DNA of 47,841 bases from Kiritimatiellales bacterium (GTDB lineage Bacteria > Verrucomicrobiota > Kiritimatiellia > UBA8416 > JAIOPI01). How positions within the stretch are numbered: position 1 is the first letter of the stretch; each line of letters begins with the position of its first letter. Under the pieces are notes generated by a model. The model saw only the letters and a list, made by a program, of their open reading frames with translations, did no database searches and was not told the origin of the DNA. The stretch spans positions 1-47,841 of the forward strand of contig CAMFEP010000003.1 of NCBI GenBank assembly GCA_945949405.1, in the 5' to 3' direction. The position numbers and the translations under genes are program-made. Shown piece after piece: positions 16,573 through 25,245 of the stretch.

Positions 16573-16634
16573 AACCACAAAGACACCAAGAGTTCCTTCG
16601 TGCTCCTCTTCGTGCCCTTCGTGCCTTCGTGGTT
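16573..16634. repeat. AACCAC inverted element, hflX-rsmI spacer
   Basis: Left arm AACCACAAAGACACCAAGAG, right arm of TTCGTG units ending CTTCGTGGTT. It has the same AACC/GGTT ends as the ruv-operon elements but a TTCGTG core. Confidence 0.75.
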
Positions 16635-16652
16635 GTCCCCTCCGCCTCCCCG

Positions 16653-17768
16653 TCATCGCCCATCCTCCCTCGCCCAACGCGGCATGACCTCCACGATCCG
16701 CGCCCGCAACTCATCCATCCCCGTGCCGTCCCGCGCCGAGATGGCGATGCTGCCCGGAAAATCCACACGCAATGGCGGCAGCGCCTCCGCCGCGCCCGGC
16801 GCGTCGCACTTGTTCCACACCAGCAACCGCGGCACCTCGTGCGCCTTGATCTCACGCAGCGTTTCGTCCACCACGCGCAAATGATCGCGCACGTGCGGGT
16901 GCGCCGCGTCGGACACCACCAGCAGCAAATCCGAAAACACCGCCACCTCCAGCGTCGATCGGAACGACGCCACCAGCCCGTGCGGCAGCTTGCGGATGAA
17001 TCCCACCGTATCCGACAGCATCGCCACACGATCCGGCAGCAGATGCACCAGCCGCGTCTTGGTATCCAGCGTCGCGAAAAGCCGGTCGTCCACGTAGGCA
17101 TCCGCCCCCGTGAAGGCGTTGAGCAAGGTCGACTTGCCCGCGTTCGTGTAGCCCACCAGCGACACCACCGGCCACTGCTTGCGTCCGCGCGTCTGTTGCC
17201 GGCGCAACTGGATCGATTCCAGTTTTTTCTTGAGATCGCGCATGCGCCGCCGCATCGGCTCGTTGCGCAATTGCAGCGGGCTTTCGCCCGGCCCCTTCAT
17301 GCCGATGCCGCCCTTGAATCGTGCCTGTTTTTCCGAGACCGGCAGCCGCGAAACCAAATACTCCAGTTGCGCCAGCTCCACCTGCACCTGCGCCTCGGCC
17401 GATTTCGCGCGCCGCGCAAAAATCTGCAGAATCAGCTCCGTGCGGTCGATCACCTTGATGCCCAGCGCCAGGTCCAGATTGTTGACCTGCATCGGCGAAA
17501 GGTCGTTGTCGAAGATGATCACGTTGGCGTTGGCTTCGCGGCAGGCCATCTGGATATCCTCCAGCTTGCCCTCGCCCACGAGCAGCCCCGGCGCGGGTCG
17601 CGGCCGGCGCTGCGTGACGCACCCGACCACCGCCGCCCCCGCCGTGTCCGCCAGGCGCTCCAGCTCGGCCAGCGAATCCGCCGCCTCCTCGCGGCTCTGC
17701 CGCCCCAGAATCACCTGCACCAGCAGCGCCCGCTCCGCCGCCACACTCGCGGATAATTTCGCTTTCAT
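16653..17768 (-). CDS. hflX: Ribosome-associated GTPase HflX
   Basis: A 371-residue HflX. The N-terminal HflX domain (residues 1-180, with the nucleotide-binding glycine segment PGLLVGEGK and the ARFKGGIGMKGPGE loop) is followed by a helical linker and the G domain: G1 GYTNAGKST, G2 region TLDTKTR, G3 DTVGFIRKLP, G4 NKCD. It splits stalled 70S ribosomes under stress. The N-terminal fold has alternative nucleotide chemistry in some species. It lies upstream of rsmI with an inverted repeat in the spacer. Its own leader contains a TTGCGCC repeat right at the ATG. Confidence 0.96.
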   Translation of the reverse strand: MKAKLSASVAAERALLVQVILGRQSREEAADSLAELERLADTAGAAVVGCVTQRRPRPAPGLLVGEGKLEDIQMACREANANVIIFDNDLSPMQVNNLDLALGIKVIDRTELILQIFARRAKSAEAQVQVELAQLEYLVSRLPVSEKQARFKGGIGMKGPGESPLQLRNEPMRRRMRDLKKKLESIQLRRQQTRGRKQWPVVSLVGYTNAGKSTLLNAFTGADAYVDDRLFATLDTKTRLVHLLPDRVAMLSDTVGFIRKLPHGLVASFRSTLEVAVFSDLLLVVSDAAHPHVRDHLRVVDETLREIKAHEVPRLLVWNKCDAPGAAEALPPLRVDFPGSIAISARDGTGMDELRARIVEVMPRWAREDGR

Positions 17769-17769
17769 G

Positions 17770-17798
17770 TTTTTGCGCCTTCTGCGCCTTTTTGCGGC
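17770..17798. repeat. TGCGCCTT-periodic element in the hflX leader
   Basis: TTTTGCGCCTTCTGCGCCTTT then TTGCGGC: about 10-bp units with a GCGG end, the same layout as the TTCGCG elements. It directly precedes the hflX start codon on the minus strand and could cover the ribosome binding site. Confidence 0.6.
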
Positions 17799-17815
17799 AA
17801 ATCCAAATCAGCCTC

Positions 17816-18088
17816 CTAATGCTTGTCCCCGCGCTTGGGCCGTTGCTCGCCCAGCACCGAACTCCGCTTGCGCGCCCCGGAATTTTCGCGCCGCAACTCC
17901 TTGCGGGTCTTCACCTGCGGGCGCTTCTGCCAGAGCCGGAATTCCGCCTGCAGCGTCGCGTTGTCGAAGCCCGCACAGCGCCGCCCGGCGCGCCACTGGT
18001 CACGCGGCGTGGCGAAATGCCAGCATCGGTCCCCCAGATTCAGCGGGCAGGCATGGCATTTGCGAACGGGTTTGGCACTTGGGACCAT
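17816..18088 (-). CDS. Small cysteine-motif protein, function unknown
   Basis: A 90-residue protein, not recognised. The N-terminal half has a C-x2-C ... C motif (KCHACPLNLGDRCWHF, residues 10-25) and a further Cys in GRRCAGFDN, a possible zinc or Fe-S site. The C-terminal half is very basic (KTRKELRRENSGARKRSS), suggesting nucleic acid or ribosome contact. It lies upstream of hflX in the same direction, 47 bp away, which could make it a ribosome-associated partner. This is inference from context only. Confidence 0.55.
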   Translation of the reverse strand: MVPSAKPVRKCHACPLNLGDRCWHFATPRDQWRAGRRCAGFDNATLQAEFRLWQKRPQVKTRKELRRENSGARKRSSVLGEQRPKRGDKH

Positions 18089-18166
18089 GCGAGTAAATCA
18101 GTCCGCTTTCTGGCCGAATCGAAGTCGGGGTCGGAATCGGGATCGGAATCGCTTCCGTTTGAGATT

Positions 18167-18787
18167 TCAATGTTCGGATTTCGAATTTTCCGCCGCCCCC
18201 GCCTTGGGCGAGAAGACCAGCACCGCCGAATTCAAGCAGTAGCGCAGGCGCGTCGGCTTGGGCCCGTCGTCGAACACATGCCCCAAATGTGCATCGCAAC
18301 GCGCACACAATATTTCCGTGCGTCGCATGCCATGACTCCTGTCCACATGTTCCGCGATATTTTCTTCGCAAATTGGACGAAAGAAACTGGGCCAGCCCGT
18401 GCCGGAATCAAACTTGGCCGTCGACTCGAACAGCGGAAGGCCGCAACACACGCAACTGTACACGCCGTCCATGTGATTATCGACAAATCGCCCGCAGAAG
18501 GCCGGTTCCGTGCCCTTGCCCCGCGCAATTTTATACTGCTCCGGCGTGAGCAATTTGCGCCAGTCCGCATCCGTCTTGACAACCTTTTGCATGGTTTTGA
18601 CCTCCGTCAGCTTTCCCTGCGCATCCGTTTCACGCACCTGCACAAATTCCGCGGGCGGCGGCGTGGCGACAGGCACGGCCTTGGCCGGCGCCAGTTCCGT
18701 GTCCGGCGCCGCGCGTAACCAAAGTACGCAACTGAGCCCGACAGCCCCAAGAACCAGCGCAAACTTTCCCGCATCACCTCGATTCAT
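18167..18787 (-). CDS. msrB: Secreted methionine-R-sulfoxide reductase MsrB
   Basis: 206 residues from the ATG at 18787; the track ORF extends upstream without reason. The N-terminal hydrophobic anchor or signal ([18 protein letters not shown]) is followed by an MsrB domain: [22 protein letters not shown], zinc Cys pairs CVCCG and [14 protein letters not shown], the HLGHVF motif and the catalytic Cys in [13 protein letters not shown]. It repairs oxidised methionine, here probably in the periplasm. It ends in a short Lys/Ala/Ser tail. It is divergent from the cupredoxin-like gene, 75 bp apart. Confidence 0.92.
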   Translation of the reverse strand: MNRGDAGKFALVLGAVGLSCVLWLRAAPDTELAPAKAVPVATPPPAEFVQVRETDAQGKLTEVKTMQKVVKTDADWRKLLTPEQYKIARGKGTEPAFCGRFVDNHMDGVYSCVCCGLPLFESTAKFDSGTGWPSFFRPICEENIAEHVDRSHGMRRTEILCARCDAHLGHVFDDGPKPTRLRYCLNSAVLVFSPKAGAAENSKSEH

Positions 18788-18862
18788 GCCCGCAGTATAC
18801 CCGCGGAAGTCATGAAAACCAATCCTTGTTGCCACCCCCGCCTGCGCCCTACCATTCCGCCC

Positions 18863-19486
18863 ATGCGCCACGCAATCCAAACCGCCACGCTGTTCCCACT
18901 CCTGTTGGCGCTCGCGGCCGGGCCCGGCGATGCCGCGGAAAAAACGAATACAGTCGATTCTGTCGGCGGCTCTGGCTACGTCATGAACGGCGCGACTCGC
19001 CCCGAGCTGACCCTGGTCCGCGGTCACAGCTACCTGTTTCAAGCCAGCGCGGCGCCCAGCTTTCATCCGCTCAAATTATCAACCAGTGCCACGGGCGGCG
19101 GCGGAACATCTATTTTCACCAACAAGGTCACCGGCCCACAGCCCTGTTGCGGATCGGGCTGCAGTGCCACCTCGTTCGTGTTCGCACCCGATAGCACCAC
19201 GCCGGATTTGCTCTATTACCAGTGCAATGTGCACCAAAATCTCGGCAACAAAGTCCACATCGTCAACCCGCCCGCCTTTTCCGGCTTCACGGAAACCAAC
19301 GGCCTGATCGGCCTCACCTTCGCCAGCGCCTACAGCACCACCGCCAGCGTGCAGCGTGCCACCGATCTCTTTTCCAACGACTGGCTCACCGTCCAGACCC
19401 TCACCAGCACCCCCGGCAGTATCTCCACCACCATCAGCAACACCTCCGCCACCGAGTTTTACCGCATCCTCACGCCCCTGCCGTGA
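18863..19486 (+). CDS. Secreted cupredoxin-like protein
   Basis: 207 residues from the ATG at 18863. Signal peptide ([16 protein letters not shown]). The cupredoxin-like fold has FHPLKLS (first His ligand) and [18 protein letters not shown], matching the Cys-x2-His-x4 ligand loop of plastocyanin-type proteins, but with Asn where the axial Met is expected. A CCGSGC motif lies between. The C-terminal 60 residues are a Ser/Thr-rich strand region ending [10 protein letters not shown], like short C-terminal domains of secreted PVC proteins. A copper site is likely but altered; it could also be a structural domain. It converges with the antiporter gene, 12 bp apart. Confidence 0.65.
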   Translation: MRHAIQTATLFPLLLALAAGPGDAAEKTNTVDSVGGSGYVMNGATRPELTLVRGHSYLFQASAAPSFHPLKLSTSATGGGGTSIFTNKVTGPQPCCGSGCSATSFVFAPDSTTPDLLYYQCNVHQNLGNKVHIVNPPAFSGFTETNGLIGLTFASAYSTTASVQRATDLFSNDWLTVQTLTSTPGSISTTISNTSATEFYRILTPLP

Positions 19487-19498
19487 GGGGCGTGGCGC

Positions 19499-21517
19499 TC
19501 ACCCGCGCAACACCTTGGCCGCCATCGCCAATTGCTGCCGGTCCCCCAACAACAGCACCTGGTCCCCCTCCTGCAATTCCTCATCAGGCCCCGGATTCAC
19601 AATGGTGCGTCCCACGCGCTCAATCGCCACGATGCTGGCCCCCGTCTCGGCGCGCAGCGCAAGCTCGCGAATGCGCTTGCCCGCCACCGCCCCGGCGACG
19701 ATCACCACGGAATCCATCGCCGCGTCACGCAACAAAGCCGGCAGGGGAAGGGCTGGCCCCTGCGGCTCCGAATGCGGCTGCGTCCAGGTCTCGACCAGCG
19801 CAAATTTGCCCCGCGTGTACAACCGGTTGAAGGTGGTGCCAAAAAAGAACACCGCCACCCCAATCACCACCAGCAACTCGAGCAGCAGATGCCGCGGCGG
19901 CAGAATTGTGGAACTCAACAACAAGGTGATCACGCCAAGCCCCGCCACGCAGAGCGCCAGAAACATATTCTCCACCACCCGCCGCAATATGGTCACATGC
20001 CTCCCCGCCGTCGCCGGGATGCTGATCTCCGCCAGCATCATGCCCAACGCCTGCAGCTTGCGAAACGTCGCCACGTAAATCGGCAGCGCCACCACCACCG
20101 CCAGCGTCCAGAACGCCGTGCGCGCCCCTCCCGGCAGGCGTTCCAACCCCGGCAAGGTCTGGACCAGCGAGGACCGCGCCGCGAATGCCGCGCTCACGAA
20201 GACACCCGCGATGAGCGCCACATTCAATAAATTCTGCCACACCAGGCTGCGCACCACGGCCAGCCCCTGATGCCGCTTCCCCGCATGCTTCAAGGCCGCG
20301 GTCCACCGCGTGTATAAATCCAAAGCCTCCCCCACCGGCCGGGGCGTGGCGCGCCCAAGCCGGCTCACCAGTCCGTCCGAGCCCCGGATCAGGTAGGGCG
20401 TCAACAGGGTGGTCAACACCGAAACCGCAACGGCAATCGGATACAAAAAGTCGCTCGTTACGTTCAGCGATAGGCCGAGTGCCGCAATAATAAAGGAGAA
20501 TTCCCCGATCTGGGCCAGCCCCATGCCCACCCGCAACGCCGTCCGGGGCCGGTTCCCCGCCAGAAACATGCCCAAACTGCAGGCCAGCACCTTGCCCAGA
20601 ATAAAGGTGACCGTGATGATCGCGATCGGCCAGGCATAGGTGCGCAGCAGCGCGGGATCGATCAGCAGCCCGATCGCCACAAAAAATACCGCGCTAAACA
20701 TATCCCGCAGCGGCTGGGTCAGGCGTTCGATCCGCGCCAGGTCGCGCGCCTCGGCAATCACCGCGCCAATCACGAACGCGCCCAAGGCCACGCTGTAGCC
20801 CATCTTGACCGCCAGCAACGATGACCCGAAGCAAAGCCCTAACACGGTCACCAGCAGCATCTCGTCACTCTTGTACCGCCCCACATGGTTCAGCAGCCGC
20901 GGCACCGCGATCAGCCCGATCACCAAAACCATCACCAGAAAAATCGCCAGGCGCCCGATCGTGGTCCCCACCGCCGCCACATCCATGGATCCGGTCATGG
21001 CAATGCCCGAAAGCAGCGCGATCATGATGATCGCCAGAATGTCTTCGATGATCAGGATGCCAAAAATCAACTCGGCAAACCGCTCCTTGCGCAGCCCCAG
21101 CTCACCCAGCGCCTTGATAAGGATTGTGGTCGACGAGATTGCCAGCATGGCCCCAAGGAAGATGCTGTCCATCGTGCCCCAGCCAAAGCCTCGGCCCAGC
21201 CCATAGCCAATGGCGATCATCACCGAAATTTCCAGCACCGCGGCCAGGGCGGCGGATTGTCCCACCTGCTTCACCTTGCGCAGATTGAACTCCAGCCCCA
21301 GCGAGAACATCAGGAAGATGATCCCCAGCTCGGCCAGCGTCTCGATCGTCTCCCGCTCCTGCACCAGCGGAAACGGCGGCGTGTGCGGGCCGATGATCAG
21401 CCCCGCCAGGATATACCCCAGCACCACGGGCTGCTTGAACCGGTGGCACAGGAGCGTCACCACCCCCGCCACAATCATCACCACCGCCAGATCCTGCAGA
21501 AAAATCAACGCATGCAC
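19499..21517 (-). CDS. CPA2-family cation/proton antiporter with C-terminal RCK_C domain
   Basis: 672 residues from a GTG at 21517. The N-terminal 12 or so membrane helices match the KefB/KefC family: VLGYILAGLIIGP, LGIIFLMFSLGLEFNLRK, LAISSTTILIKALGE, ILIIEDILAIIMIAL, VALGAFVIGAVIAEA, GLAQIGEFSFIIAALG. A middle region (about 400-580) has further hydrophobic segments not usual in KefB. The C-terminus (about 590-672, GASIVAIERVGRTIVNPGPDEELQEGDQVLLLG) is an RCK_C regulatory domain. No RCK_N (KTN) Rossmann domain is visible. It exchanges K+ or Na+ for H+ in the inner membrane. Confidence 0.9.
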   Translation of the reverse strand: MHALIFLQDLAVVMIVAGVVTLLCHRFKQPVVLGYILAGLIIGPHTPPFPLVQERETIETLAELGIIFLMFSLGLEFNLRKVKQVGQSAALAAVLEISVMIAIGYGLGRGFGWGTMDSIFLGAMLAISSTTILIKALGELGLRKERFAELIFGILIIEDILAIIMIALLSGIAMTGSMDVAAVGTTIGRLAIFLVMVLVIGLIAVPRLLNHVGRYKSDEMLLVTVLGLCFGSSLLAVKMGYSVALGAFVIGAVIAEARDLARIERLTQPLRDMFSAVFFVAIGLLIDPALLRTYAWPIAIITVTFILGKVLACSLGMFLAGNRPRTALRVGMGLAQIGEFSFIIAALGLSLNVTSDFLYPIAVAVSVLTTLLTPYLIRGSDGLVSRLGRATPRPVGEALDLYTRWTAALKHAGKRHQGLAVVRSLVWQNLLNVALIAGVFVSAAFAARSSLVQTLPGLERLPGGARTAFWTLAVVVALPIYVATFRKLQALGMMLAEISIPATAGRHVTILRRVVENMFLALCVAGLGVITLLLSSTILPPRHLLLELLVVIGVAVFFFGTTFNRLYTRGKFALVETWTQPHSEPQGPALPLPALLRDAAMDSVVIVAGAVAGKRIRELALRAETGASIVAIERVGRTIVNPGPDEELQEGDQVLLLGDRQQLAMAAKVLRG

Positions 21518-21839
21518 AGTGCCACAGGCAATGCCAAAAAACAGCCGCCAAGGCCACTAGAAATCCTCCAAAGAGACGTTTGGGATCACGAAATTTGGCG
21601 GCCGGGTCCAAAGCCGCGGACCACCGTTATTGTGTATGTTTCAATCCGGGGTGGACCGCGGCGTCCCGACGCGGTCAGGCTTCGGAATGCGCAAACGTCT
21701 ATGGCGGGCTGTCGCCCGCAACCCAACGGGAGGGGCGGCCGCTTGGCCGCCCAAGCGCCGCGTGGCCGCGGCCCCACCCAAAACATACACGCAAACGTGT
21801 ATCCGGTTCAAAAAGGTTCTAAACAGTACACAACCAAAA
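21518..21839. other. Intergenic region between antiporter and tRNA-His, occupied by a composite repeat
   Basis: 322 bp without a gene. Half of it is the 159-bp composite inverted element at 21632-21790. A short palindrome ATACACG-CAAA-CGTGTAT follows at its right end. No promoter was recognised. Confidence 0.6.
21632..21790. repeat. Composite hairpin element with GTGTATGTTT terminal inverted repeats
   Basis: GTGTATGTTT at 21632-21641 and its exact complement AAACATACAC at 21781-21790 flank three hairpins: GACCGCG...CGCGGTC (21654-21676), GCGGGC-TGTC-GCCCGC (21704-21719) and the GGAG-headed GGGCGGCC-GCTT-GGCCGCCC (21729-21751). It looks like a non-autonomous mobile or structured element. Confidence 0.7.
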
Positions 21840-21916
21840 TGGGGCGAGTGACGGGGATCGAACCCGCGACATTCAGAACCACAATCTGACGCTCTACCAA
21901 CTGAGCTACACCCGCC
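21840..21916 (-). tRNA. tRNA-His (anticodon GTG)
   Basis: The minus strand folds as a full cloverleaf. G-1 (21916) is followed by acceptor GCGGGTG pairing with CACTCGC (one G-U), D arm GCTCAGTTGGTAGAGC, anticodon stem-loop CAGATTGTGGTTCTG with anticodon GTG, and T arm GCGGGTTCGATCCCCGT. Discriminator C73 opposes the extra G-1, the identity pair of tRNA-His. CCA is encoded in the genome (ends at 21840). Confidence 0.97.
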
Positions 21917-22034
21917 ATGCGCTGGCAGCGGCCGGCACGCGACCGCCCACCATTGACAAGCCCATTACTCTAGCCAGCCCCCTGCCGAGTTCAACCCTTT
22001 TCGCGCATCGAAATCAGATCTCCGGGAAATCTGT

Positions 22035-22065
22035 ATCCGCGTCCATCCGCGTTCAGATGCGGTTT
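22035..22065. repeat. TCCGCG-periodic element (single arm, diverged)
   Basis: ATCCGCGTCCATCCGCGTTC then AGATGCGGTTT: about 10-bp units with a GCGGTT end, related to the TTCGCG elements. It lies between tRNA-His and the PgaB-like gene. Confidence 0.6.
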
Positions 22066-22124
22066 CCGCGTTCCCTTCAAAATGCCGCTTGCAGTCTGAC
22101 CGGCCCGGATTAAGCTCTTTCGGC

Positions 22125-25049
22125 GTGAAGAAGTTTTTGCGATTGAGCTTGTTATGCATCCTGTTGGACGGCCCGCTCGCCGTTGCCAATCCCCTTCCCG
22201 ATGCTCCCGCCGCGAATAATCCGGCCCCGGAAACCAGCCAGCCAACCGTCGCCTCGTTCGCCGCGCAGGCGCGTTCGCAGATTGATGCGCGGCTCCTTGA
22301 TGAAGCCTCCCACACCTTGCAGCAGGGCTTGGAGGTCTTCCCGGATAGCGCCCTCCTGCTGCGCCTCAAGGGTGCGCTAGAACGCCGACAGGGCAACAAT
22401 GCCGCGGCACTCATTACCCACGAAGCCCTCGCCAAGGCCGACCCAGCCAACGAAGCAGACAGGTCCGTGCTGGCCCTGCTCCTGGCAGACGCCGCCACCC
22501 GCGCCACCACCCAGGACGCCGCCGCCATGCTCGCCCGCGCCATGCCACTTTCCGACTACAACGCCGATATCACCGCCGCTTACTGTCTCGCCGCCGCCCG
22601 CGTCAAACAACCCGAAGCCGTGATCGCCGCCTACGAACACCTCGACGCGCCGCATCGCGAACACCCCAGCCTGCTCACCGCCGCCGCCGCCAGCTACCGC
22701 GAACTGGAGCGCTTCGACGATGCCGCCACCCTCTATGACCGACTGCTCACCGCCTCGCCCAAAGACCCGGCGCTGGCCGACGCCTACGTCGACGCGCTGC
22801 TCAAGGGCCAGTCCGCCACCACCGGCGCGCGCGTCGCCGCCGCCGCGAAACGGCACCCCGACTGCCTCCCGCTGCTGCGCGCCTATGTGCAGTGGTGTCT
22901 CGATCACGGCGAACCCTGGCGCGGCCTGCAAACCCTGACGCAAGTGCTCATGATGGCACCCGACGAACACAATGCCGCCAACCAGCGCGTCGCCCTCCTG
23001 GCCGACCTCGGCTGCGCCACCCTCGCCCGGGATTTCACCAAAACCTACAACACCACCATCGATGAGACCGTGCAGCAGCGTGTGCGCACCCGCATGGCGG
23101 AGGCAGAAGCCAACTGGCGAAGGATCGACAGCACCGCCGGCGCACCGTCTGACCTCCAGCCCGGACTCCAAACGGAACCCACAACAGCCCCCAAAGGCTT
23201 GCTGACGCTGGACTATGGCGACATCACCGAGGAAGCCGCGCCGGGTTCCACCAGCGTGGATCTGACCATGCTGATCCAGCAAATTGAGTATCTGCGTGGA
23301 CACGGCTTCAAATTCGTCAGCGATCGCGACGTGTCCGCCGCCAGGCGCGGGAAGAAACCTTTGCCGGCGCGGGCCGCGTTGCTCCTCTTCCACGGCGGAT
23401 TCGCCTCATTCGCCGAGCGCGTCATGCCCGTTCTCGAGCAATATCACTATCCCGCGCTCCTCGCCATTCCCACCGCAAAACTAGAGCAAAAACGCGTCGC
23501 CGCCCCCACGCCCGCCCTGATGACATGGGAACAGGTGCGCACCCTTGCCGCCAATCCGATGCTCACGCTGGTTTCCATGTCCCACAGTCTGGACAACGTT
23601 GCCCAAAGCAACCCACAGGGCCGCCTGGCCCCGGCCGCGCATTCCTGCCTCTATCTTCCCCAAACCTCGCGCTACGAAACCGTCGATGAATATCGCGAGC
23701 GCATCACGGCCGATCTCAAAACCTCCCAACGCCTGCTCGCCTCGCGCACGGGGCGAGTGACCGACATTCTGCTCTGGCCGGAGGGCGTCTATAATCACCT
23801 CACCCTCGATGCGGCGCGCATGCTCGACTATGGCCTGATGTTTGCCGCGGAAACCCCCAACATGCCAAGGGACACGGACGTATTCCCCACCTTCGTGCCC
23901 GTCGGCGCCACCACCCTGGAAAACTTCGCCAGCCGCGTTTGGCAGTGGGGCCTGCCCCCCAAGCCAGACACCCGCCCTTCCCTCGCCATGCCGCTCAATC
24001 TCGCCAGCGTCATCGGCAGCTCGGCGGATCAAACCCGCGCCAATCTCTCCACCGCCGTGGAGCGCGCCGTCAGCGCCGGGGTGGACACAGTCTATCTGTC
24101 CGCCTGCACGGACGAAAATGGCGACGGCGCCGCCGAATCCGCCTTCTTCCCCAACCGTACCCTGCCCATGAAAGCCGACCTCCTCGACCACGCCGCAAGC
24201 CTGCTGCGCTATCGCGGAATCGAGGTCGTGGTGGTCATGCCCGTGCTCGGCATCCACCCGCCCGTGAAGGAACCTGATCAACGCCTCCTCGTCATGGAAT
24301 TCCACCTGGGCCAGGTTGCCCCGGACCCCTGGCGCTTCCGCCTGACACCATTCCACCCGGAGGCCCTCCGCATGATTCGTGAATTGCACGAGGATCTGGC
24401 CGCGCACGTGGACCTGGACAACGTGCTCTTCGGCCGTGACGCCTACTTGACGGATTTTGAGGATGGAGGCCCCATGGCCGCGGCATTCGCCCGTGAAAAA
24501 GCCGGCATTCACGAGCGCAATCCGAAAGAGTTTTCGCCCGACCAACGCCAGCAGTGGGTGGCGTTGAAATCCGTTACCATCGGCAATCTTCTCGACGACC
24601 TGCAGGCCGCCATTACCCTCTGGCACCCCTCCGCCCGGTTTGGCCGCTTCCTCTATGCACCCGTCCTGCTCGATCCCATCGCCCGTGAATGGTTTACCCA
24701 GGACTACCAGGCAACCCTCGCCAAGTACCACTTCGTCTGTGTCGACGCGAATCCCGAACTTTATGCGACGGAATCCCCCCTGGCCTGGCTGCATGATCTC
24801 GCCGCCAAGGCTGCGGCAACCCCTCAAGGCATCGAAAAAACCGTCTTTTGCATCCCCCTTCTGCAGGACAAACAGGAAGATTGGCTGTCAAAATCATCCT
24901 GGACCAAACGCACCGTGGAATTGGGCTCCGCCGGCGCCCGGCATATGGCCTTTGAGCCCGATCTGCCCCTCCAGGATACCCCCTCCCTGTCCTCCATTCA
25001 GGCCGTTCACAGGGCAATCGACCGTCTCACCCCCACCCCAAAACACTAG
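22125..25049 (+). CDS. TPR protein fused to a PgaB-like deacetylase/hydrolase with lost catalytic motifs
   Basis: 974 residues from a GTG at 22125, with a signal peptide (FLRLSLLCILLDGPLAVA). Residues about 50-340 are TPR-like helices. Residues about 360-610 match the deacetylase domain of PgaB/HmsF: NPQGRLAPAAHS, YETVDEYRERITADLKTSQ and LLWPEGVYNH. The catalytic FDDGY motif reads FHGGF (His423-Gly424), and the second metal His after SMSHS is missing. Residues about 640-960 match the PgaB C-terminal hydrolase: VDTVYLSACTDENGDG, FFPNRTLPMKADLLDHAA and LFGRDAYLTDFED, where PgaB has FHDD. It probably binds poly-N-acetylglucosamine-like glycan without cutting it. No pgaC or pgaD is nearby; the polysaccharide locus follows. 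Confidence 0.75.
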   Translation: MKKFLRLSLLCILLDGPLAVANPLPDAPAANNPAPETSQPTVASFAAQARSQIDARLLDEASHTLQQGLEVFPDSALLLRLKGALERRQGNNAAALITHEALAKADPANEADRSVLALLLADAATRATTQDAAAMLARAMPLSDYNADITAAYCLAAARVKQPEAVIAAYEHLDAPHREHPSLLTAAAASYRELERFDDAATLYDRLLTASPKDPALADAYVDALLKGQSATTGARVAAAAKRHPDCLPLLRAYVQWCLDHGEPWRGLQTLTQVLMMAPDEHNAANQRVALLADLGCATLARDFTKTYNTTIDETVQQRVRTRMAEAEANWRRIDSTAGAPSDLQPGLQTEPTTAPKGLLTLDYGDITEEAAPGSTSVDLTMLIQQIEYLRGHGFKFVSDRDVSAARRGKKPLPARAALLLFHGGFASFAERVMPVLEQYHYPALLAIPTAKLEQKRVAAPTPALMTWEQVRTLAANPMLTLVSMSHSLDNVAQSNPQGRLAPAAHSCLYLPQTSRYETVDEYRERITADLKTSQRLLASRTGRVTDILLWPEGVYNHLTLDAARMLDYGLMFAAETPNMPRDTDVFPTFVPVGATTLENFASRVWQWGLPPKPDTRPSLAMPLNLASVIGSSADQTRANLSTAVERAVSAGVDTVYLSACTDENGDGAAESAFFPNRTLPMKADLLDHAASLLRYRGIEVVVVMPVLGIHPPVKEPDQRLLVMEFHLGQVAPDPWRFRLTPFHPEALRMIRELHEDLAAHVDLDNVLFGRDAYLTDFEDGGPMAAAFAREKAGIHERNPKEFSPDQRQQWVALKSVTIGNLLDDLQAAITLWHPSARFGRFLYAPVLLDPIAREWFTQDYQATLAKYHFVCVDANPELYATESPLAWLHDLAAKAAATPQGIEKTVFCIPLLQDKQEDWLSKSSWTKRTVELGSAGARHMAFEPDLPLQDTPSLSSIQAVHRAIDRLTPTPKH

Positions 25050-25245
25050 CACCCACCGTTAAACGGGGGCGCTGGGCTCATGGGGATGCCTTTCCCAATA
25101 TTTTCCCGCATTTACGCTGGACTTTCACAACCTGTTTTTGTACAGAACTCATGCGCTTCGGCTCGGAAAAAATGTCGGGTGTTCAATGAACACCACCCCG
25201 CATGCAAGGCGATTCGAGTGGGGCAACCCACGGGAGTATTGCTGC

